DNA of 33,564 bases from Bacillota bacterium (GTDB taxonomy: Bacteria; Bacillota; Clostridia; Christensenellales; CAG-138), in contig JAEESS010000026.1 of assembly GCA_016286445.1 (NCBI GenBank), forward strand, positions 1-33,564, in the 5' to 3' direction. The notes beneath the pieces were generated by a model. That model was not told the DNA's origin and searched no databases. It worked only from the letters and a program-made list of their open reading frames with translations. A program made the position numbers and the translations under genes. Shown piece by piece: positions 30,152 through 33,564 of this stretch (position 1 is the stretch's first letter; each line of letters opens with the position of its first letter).

Positions 30152-30586
30152 ATGAAAAAAGGAACTCGATTGGCGCTGACAGTCGCATTTATTGTGCTGT
30201 TTCAACTTCTTGCAATACTGATCTGGTGTCAGGCGTTTTTTACTTGGCCGGAAACAGAAGACTTTCCTCCCCAATTTAGGAATACGCTGATACGCCTTAT
30301 CACGATAATTATCTGGATTTGGATTGCAATCGTGCTTGGCGTTTTGGTGAAACGGTGGTATTATGTGCTTGCATTGACGGCAATTCCGCTTTTCAAAACG
30401 ATTCTCTCTCCATATGGTTTTGATATTATGCGGACATATTCAATCAGCCAGATTGCAGCGGACGAGGAACGCTTGAATCATGTCATGTCATCATTAAGCG
30501 GCTTAATCGTGCTTTCTGTACTGCTCGTCATGCTTGTGCTTCGTCTTTGTATCCTTGATCCCATGGAAAAGCAATTGTCAAAATAA
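30152..30586 (+). CDS. Small integral membrane protein of unknown function
   Basis: 144 residues with three or four membrane helices: about 9-28 (ALTVAFIVLFQLLAILIWC), 46-68 (LIRLITIIIWIWIAIVLGVL), a weaker one at 70-85, and 116-137 (LSGLIVLSVLLVMLVLRLC). No family is recognised and no conserved polar motif stands out. GGAGG lies ten bases before the ATG. It follows the M56 gene after 102 bases with no clear terminator between, so it may be the third gene of the blaI operon, a common place for a cognate membrane effector. This link is inference from position only. Confidence 0.75.
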   Translation: MKKGTRLALTVAFIVLFQLLAILIWCQAFFTWPETEDFPPQFRNTLIRLITIIIWIWIAIVLGVLVKRWYYVLALTAIPLFKTILSPYGFDIMRTYSISQIAADEERLNHVMSSLSGLIVLSVLLVMLVLRLCILDPMEKQLSK

Positions 30587-30614
30587 CGCGAATTTGCAGA
30601 GAAAGCCGCGAATC

Positions 30615-30643
30615 CCGCCGTCTGCGCATAGGCGGCGGTTTTT
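30615..30643 (+). terminator. Probable terminator after the small membrane protein gene
   Basis: Six-base stem CCGCCG/CGGCGG with a 12-base loop, followed by five Ts, 29 bases after the stop and before the coat-protein gene. Confidence 0.75.
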
Positions 30644-30671
30644 CGTTCATGCTATGGGCGAGGTGATGAAT

Positions 30672-31136
30672 ATGAAACTGACCCAAAAAGAAACGATGCT
30701 TCTGAAGGATCTCAAAAACTCCGAGGAGATCTGCATCGAAAAGTACGGAACGTACGCCGAACGCGCCGAGGATCCCGAGCTCAAAGAGCTCTTTGAAGCG
30801 ATCCGCTCTCACGAGCTCAGGCATTTAGAGACCATCGAGTCGCTGATGCAGGGCACGGTCCCGATGATGGGCGGTGGGAATCAGCAGCAACAGCAGAATC
30901 AGCAGAGCAGTTCCCCCTGCTGCGGCGAGTGCGACCGCAAAATGAGCAAGAACGACGAGTATCTGGTGCGCGACGCGCTGGACACCGAAAAGCACGTCTC
31001 GTCCGTGTACGACACCTGCATCTTTGAATTTACCGACGCCGGCGCGCGCGACGCGCTGAACCATATCCAGAAGGAAGAACAGCAGCACGGCAAGCAGCTT
31101 TACGACTACATGAGCTGCCACGGCATGTGCGCGTAA
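30672..31136 (+). CDS. CotF-like spore coat/ferritin-like protein
   Basis: 154 residues. Two long helical stretches (LTQKETMLLKDLKNSEEICI through RHLETIESLM, and DEYLVRDALDTEKHVSSVYD through EEQQHGKQLYDYM) flank a Gln/Gly/Ser-rich linker with a CCGEC cysteine cluster at about residues 86-90. Glu and His residues placed as ExxH (SHELRHLE, EEQQHGK) match the ferritin-like fold of CotF-type coat proteins. GAGGTG lies six bases before the ATG at 30672; a second ATG two codons earlier is too close to that site. It implies a spore-forming ancestry, although CotF homologues also occur in non-sporulating relatives. It has its own strong terminator. Confidence 0.82.
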   Translation: MKLTQKETMLLKDLKNSEEICIEKYGTYAERAEDPELKELFEAIRSHELRHLETIESLMQGTVPMMGGGNQQQQQNQQSSSPCCGECDRKMSKNDEYLVRDALDTEKHVSSVYDTCIFEFTDAGARDALNHIQKEEQQHGKQLYDYMSCHGMCA

Positions 31137-31137
31137 A

Positions 31138-31171
31138 CTGTAGGGGACGCCGACCTCGGCGTCCCGTTTTT
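31138..31171 (+). terminator. Terminator of the CotF-like gene, formed by a TGTAGGGG-type repeat
   Basis: TGTAGGGGACGCCGA-CC-TCGGCGTCCC gives a perfect ten-base stem and is followed by GTTTTT. The head matches the TGTAGGGG repeats at 24919 and 24697, so a dispersed repeat appears to serve as terminator. Confidence 0.85.
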
Positions 31172-31200
31172 AATACTCCGATCGCGGCGTCTCGTGCGCT

Positions 31201-31923
31201 TTACGCCTTCCCGCAATACGCCTCGATCGCCGCCTTTACGAACGCCGCCGTGCCTTCCCCGCCCGCGGCGTCGATGTTTTCCCGGAAGCGCTCGTCCGCA
31301 GCGTACATCTGCCCGAGACCAAAGAGGATCTTGTCGGTACAGGTATAATAGTTTGCGCTGATAAAGCTCTGCAGCGCCTGCACCTTTGTCTGCGCCGCGT
31401 CGAACGCCGGATCGCCGTCTTTGAGCGCGCCGAAGTCCGCAAAGATCGCCATAAGCCGGTCCTCTGTACCGGGCTGCTTCGGTCTGCTTTCATATTCGCG
31501 ATATGCCGCGGTATTTCCCCACCGCGCCTTTGCTTCGGCGGCGTACGCCTCCTCCTTGCTTCTGTCGAATGCCGAAAAATCCATCGTTCCCTCTCCTTTC
31601 TCCAGCCGCCGCGCAAGCGCGATCAGCTTTTCCGTTCGTTCCTTTTTCAATTCCAACGCCTTGATCTGCAGCCCGATCGCCTCGCGCTGTTCTGCATCAG
31701 ATAGCTGCAGAAGCCGCTTGACGTCCTTGAGCGGGATCTCCAGCTCTTTGAGAAGCAGGATCCGCAAAAGTCGCATCAGCGCCGCCTCGTCATACAGCCG
31801 ATAGCCCGCCTCGGTGCGCGCCGCGGGGCGCAAAAGCCCGATGCGGTCGTAATAGCGCAGCGTGCGGATCGTGACGCCGCTCATGCGGCTGACTTCATGT
31901 ACTGTCATCCATTTCTGTTCCAT
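31201..31923 (-). CDS. MerR-family regulator with a TipAS-type C-terminal ligand domain
   Basis: 240 residues. An N-terminal MerR winged helix-turn-helix (TVHEVSRMSGVTIRTLRYYDRIGLLRP is its core, residues 7-33) is followed by a coiled-coil linker (about 75-110). The C-terminal domain (about 120-240: FGALKDGDPAFDAAQTKVQ, ISANYYTCTDKILFGLGQMY, ADERFRENID) matches the TipAS antibiotic-recognition fold, which in TipAL binds thiopeptides covalently through a cysteine. One Cys (YYTC) is present in the matching area. Such regulators activate multidrug-type genes and their own gene. No target gene lies next to it, so autoregulation is the only visible role. The ATG at 31923 lacks a clear ribosome site and lies directly behind the promoter. 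Confidence 0.9.
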   Translation of the reverse strand: MEQKWMTVHEVSRMSGVTIRTLRYYDRIGLLRPAARTEAGYRLYDEAALMRLLRILLLKELEIPLKDVKRLLQLSDAEQREAIGLQIKALELKKERTEKLIALARRLEKGEGTMDFSAFDRSKEEAYAAEAKARWGNTAAYREYESRPKQPGTEDRLMAIFADFGALKDGDPAFDAAQTKVQALQSFISANYYTCTDKILFGLGQMYAADERFRENIDAAGGEGTAAFVKAAIEAYCGKA

Positions 31924-31929
31924 ATCTCT

Positions 31930-31960
31930 ATTGTAAACGATGACGTTGGGAGAGAGTCAA
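31930..31960 (-). promoter_or_regulatory. MerR-type promoter with 19-base spacer before the regulator gene
   Basis: TTGACT (31960..31955) and TACAAT (31935..31930) are 19 bases apart, the overlong spacing typical of promoters activated by MerR proteins. A palindrome AACG-N4-CGTT lies in the spacer. Only six bases separate the -10 from the ATG, so the transcript would start at the ATG. Confidence 0.8.
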
Positions 31961-32125
31961 GTCTTTTTTTCACAAATGACAAAATCATCGTTCATTGAAT
32001 CTTCTCTGACCGTCTCCACCTGCTTTTAACACTTCTTCAGCCGACTTGCCGTCTGCATTTACCTCTCATCAATTCGATCGGCAATCCTTATTGATTTGAT
32101 CGATCATTCATTTTCATTTTGGGGG
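31961..32125. other. Spacer between the MerR gene and the tRNA promoter
   Basis: AT-richer than the surrounding operons. No coding frame, hairpin or repeat that I can support. Confidence 0.6.
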
Positions 32126-32154
32126 TTGACAATCTCTGTCATGCTTGCTATAAT
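32126..32154 (+). promoter_or_regulatory. Consensus promoter of the initiator tRNA gene
   Basis: Exact TTGACA (32126-32131), a 17-base spacer and exact TATAAT (32149-32154). Transcription start is near 32161, seven bases before the tRNA. Confidence 0.95.
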
Positions 32155-32167
32155 GTAGTTCCAACGT

Positions 32168-32243
32168 CGCGGGGTGGAGCAGTCGGTAGCTCGTCGGGCT
32201 CATAACCCGGAGGCCGCAGGTTCAAGTCCTGCCCCCGCAACCA
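32168..32243 (+). tRNA. Initiator tRNA-fMet (CAU)
   Basis: A 76-base cloverleaf with encoded CCA. Acceptor CGCGGGG pairs with CCCCGCA except for the C1-A72 mismatch that marks bacterial initiator tRNA. The anticodon arm CGGG-CTCATAA-CCCG has the three G-C pairs specific to initiators. The T arm carries GGTTCAAGTCC. The gene is single, with its own consensus promoter and terminator. Confidence 0.97.
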
Positions 32244-32246
32244 CTG

Positions 32247-32275
32247 AAAAAGCCCCAAATCTGGGGCTTTTTCCT
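32247..32275 (+). terminator. Terminator of the initiator tRNA gene
   Basis: Ten-base stem AAAAAGCCCC/GGGGCTTTTT with an AAATCT loop, starting four bases after the CCA. Confidence 0.95.
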
Positions 32276-32398
32276 TTTCTGTCTTGTGCTCATTTCGGTC
32301 ATTTTTGCGATTGTACGACAAAATTACGACACTTTGAAATTGCGGTTTTGGATCGAATCGAACTGTCTGCCTGTTTTTTTGATGAATATGCAAGCCGG

Positions 32399-32632
32399 TC
32401 ATGCCTTGTTATCCAAAAACAAAACTGCGTTTTCACACATCTTGTATGTTATCTTAGCGTATTCGAATAATAGCTTACACAAAGGTGGTTTATCAACACG
32501 ATAATTCTTGATCTTCTGGTCCTCAGCATCAAAAGCGATCAGATAGTGACGACGCTGAAATTTATAGATATATTCCCCTTTGGGCAGCAAAAGTTCAGTA
32601 CTCTGGTTAGTATTGGAAAGCATTTCCGACAC
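32399..32632 (-). pseudogene. Fragment of a WYL-domain transcriptional regulator (tentative)
   Basis: A 77-residue frame opening at GTG. The core RRHYLIAFDAEDQKIKNYRVD resembles the central strand pair of WYL domains, where a Tyr-Leu-Ile strand is followed by a charged turn and YRVDR. The helix-turn-helix part and the rest of the domain are missing, and the sequence after the match (PPLCKLLFEYAKITY) does not continue the family pattern. There is no convincing ribosome site. Base composition is AT-rich against its neighbours. It is most likely debris from a mobile element rather than a functional gene, and the WYL assignment is from motif memory only. Confidence 0.4.
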
Positions 32633-32794
32633 ACGAAAGCACCCAAAACGGAGGTAAGCTCTAGAAATCCAACATTTTTACCACATTTTTATTGAAAAAA
32701 TGCCTATTCATATATACTTATTGACATTTTGAGATCGCAAAAAAGCCCAATTCCCGGACAAAAAAGCCCCGTATATAAGGATTTGTCAATTAAA
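32633..32794. other. AT-rich stretch without genes
   Basis: Very AT-rich, with runs of A and T and two short GC-rich words (AAAAAAGCCC, AAAAAAGCCCC) that look like partial terminator arms. No coding frame is supported. Confidence 0.6.
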
Positions 32795-32846
32795 AGCTTT
32801 GCTCCTAAGCGTGAGGCCGCCGGTTCAAGTCCGTTATGGCGCGCCA
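32795..32846 (+). pseudogene. 3' remnant of a tRNA gene (possible attachment-site scar)
   Basis: An anticodon-loop-like CTCCTAA is followed by GAGGCCGCCGGTTCAAGTCC and GCGCGCCA, that is, T arm, acceptor strand and CCA. The 5' half is absent, and the T stem and anticodon stem contain mismatches, so it cannot fold as a tRNA. The loop would read CCU (arginine). The T-arm region nearly matches that of the initiator tRNA. A strong terminator follows at once, as after a real tRNA gene. A tRNA 3' end beside integrase debris is the usual trace of site-specific integration. Confidence 0.6.
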
Positions 32847-32883
32847 AAGCCCAGTGAAGTATGATTCTTCACTGGGCTTTTTC
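32846..32883 (+). terminator. Strong hairpin terminator after the tRNA remnant
   Basis: Perfect 14-base stem AAAGCCCAGTGAAG/CTTCACTGGGCTTT around a seven-base loop, ending in a T run. Confidence 0.95.
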
Positions 32884-32946
32884 TATTTCATGCCGGCGGT
32901 AATCACACTCAACAAGAGTTCTGATGAGAACTTGCTTTATTTTTCG

Positions 32947-33248
32947 TACCGTCACTACCTGAACATCTGCGCTGGCGGGCAAAATGGTGCCGGTCCGCAC
33001 ATCCACAGGATCGATGTCACAACAATATTACCGCGCACATGTTGAGACATACATACGCTACCATGCTGTTTGATGCGGGAGTCGATGTCAAATCAGCACA
33101 GCGATTCCTCGGTCACGAAGATATCGAGGTAACGCTTTCCATCTATACCCACCTAACCAAGTTCAAAGAAGATCAGGCGGTTTATGCCCTGAATGAGCAC
33201 TTGGATGAGATGATCGAAACAAGGCAATTCCTAACTACAATACAGTGA
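32947..33248 (+). pseudogene. C-terminal fragment of a tyrosine recombinase (integrase), 5' truncated and probably frameshifted
   Basis: From 33039 the frame encodes 69 residues with the catalytic end of a phage/ICE-type integrase: HMLRHTYATMLFDAG (the HxxR box), QRFLGHEDIEVTLSIYTHL (the H and the nucleophilic Tyr) and a typical tail. The coding sense continues upstream without the ATG as NNITAH. Further upstream a plausible preceding piece (GAGPHIHRIDV) is in another frame, which suggests a one-base indel near 33020. The N-terminal core-binding domain and the first catalytic Arg are absent, and a terminator hairpin lies where they should be. It is therefore a non-functional remnant. The start coordinate is approximate. 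Confidence 0.75.
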
Positions 33249-33267
33249 AGGGCCCATGCAAAGAAGA

Positions 33268-33311
33268 GGCTGTTGCACTGCAATCTTCTTGCATTTGCAA
33301 CAGCCCCTTTT
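33268..33311. terminator. Hairpin between the integrase remnant and the last gene
   Basis: Arms GGCTGTTGCA and TGCAACAGCC, ten perfect base pairs around an 18-base loop, followed by CCCCTTTT on the plus strand. It could end transcription from the integrase side and, less well, from the minus-strand gene at 33323. Confidence 0.75.
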
Positions 33312-33322
33312 GATTGTGAGGC

Positions 33323-33564
33323 TCAATAATCGAACTGCCTGTAGTAACGTCGGATCGAGAGCGGGTGACGCAGGAACAGCTCCATATAGGCGTCCACGCG
33401 ATTGTTGACCGCGTGCATCACGAGATGCGAGATGCTGCCGCGGAACTCCTTTCGAATTCCCTCCAGCTCCAGCTCGGCCGTGTCGATGATCGTGTAGTTG
33501 GCGCAGACACGAGGCAGAAAGCGCGCGACGCGTTCTGCAAGCGGGCGCTGTTCGTCCTCGCCGA
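33323..33564 (-). CDS. C-terminal 80 residues of an unrecognised protein, 5' part beyond window
   Basis: Open frame from the window end to a TGA at 33325..33323. The visible residues begin GEDEQRPLAERVARFLPRVC and end LFLRHPLSIRRYYRQFDY. They are rich in Arg and hydrophobic residues and probably mostly helical, with no membrane segment and no motif I can assign. GC content and codon use match the window's housekeeping genes, unlike the decayed island next to it, so this marks the return to normal chromosome. The amino terminus is outside the window. Confidence 0.75.
   Translation of the reverse strand, partial: GEDEQRPLAERVARFLPRVCANYTIIDTAELELEGIRKEFRGSISHLVMHAVNNRVDAYMELFLRHPLSIRRYYRQFDY

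Noticed and set aside
32795..32846. A functional tRNA gene
   Set aside because: Only the 3' half is present, and the anticodon and T stems do not pair, so it was recorded as a remnant.

Overview
The window looks like a piece of an uncultured, low-to-mid GC gut-type Clostridia (Bacillota) chromosome. Signs are an IspH reductase fused in frame to a ribosomal S1-type protein, a glmS ribozyme, consensus sigma-A promoters, strong Shine-Dalgarno sites, a CotF-type spore coat protein, a dockerin protein, a GlnRS/GluRS pair, and dispersed double-hairpin repeats of the kind scattered through such genomes. No species can be named from the sequence alone.

Layout. (1) 1-4226, minus: a housekeeping operon read from a promoter at about 4200, surE - HI0933-type flavoprotein - cmk - plsC - ispH::S1, with overlapping or nearly overlapping genes. 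(2) 4241-13730, minus: three exported or membrane-anchored proteins. One is a 1700-residue leucine-rich-repeat protein; the other two are tandem paralogous membrane-anchored PQQ-type beta-propeller proteins. (3) 14145-17282, minus: an amino-sugar operon, nagB - GlmU-type acyltransferase - glmM, preceded by a perfect sigma-A promoter, a palindrome at the transcription start and a clear glmS ribozyme. (4) 17313-20159, minus: a secreted protein ending in a dockerin, a MITE-like repeat, and two overlapping small genes. (5) 20261-24595, plus: the glnS - gltX - ychF operon. (6) 24596-26010: a repeat-rich spacer holding a small CBS-domain gene. (7) 26020-31171, plus: a BlaI-type repressor and a very large BlaR1-like M56 membrane protease with an unusual sensor region, a small membrane protein and a CotF-like protein. 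(8) 31201-31960, minus: a TipAL-type MerR regulator. (9) 32126-33311: the initiator tRNA gene followed by an AT-richer decayed island with a WYL-domain fragment, a tRNA 3' remnant and an integrase fragment. (10) 33323-33564, minus: the end of an unrecognised gene.

The most interesting system is the amino-sugar operon. A glmS ribozyme senses glucosamine-6-phosphate and normally shuts off GlmS, the enzyme that makes it. Here the first gene is NagB, usually a catabolic deaminase, followed by an acyltransferase and phosphoglucosamine mutase. The most economical reading is that NagB runs backwards, making glucosamine-6-phosphate from fructose-6-phosphate and ammonia for cell-wall synthesis under product feedback. 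Other points of note are two promoters placed so that transcripts would begin at or next to the start codon, a promoter for the S1 part inside ispH, and an M56/BlaI pair whose sensor consists of repeated lipocalin-like modules.
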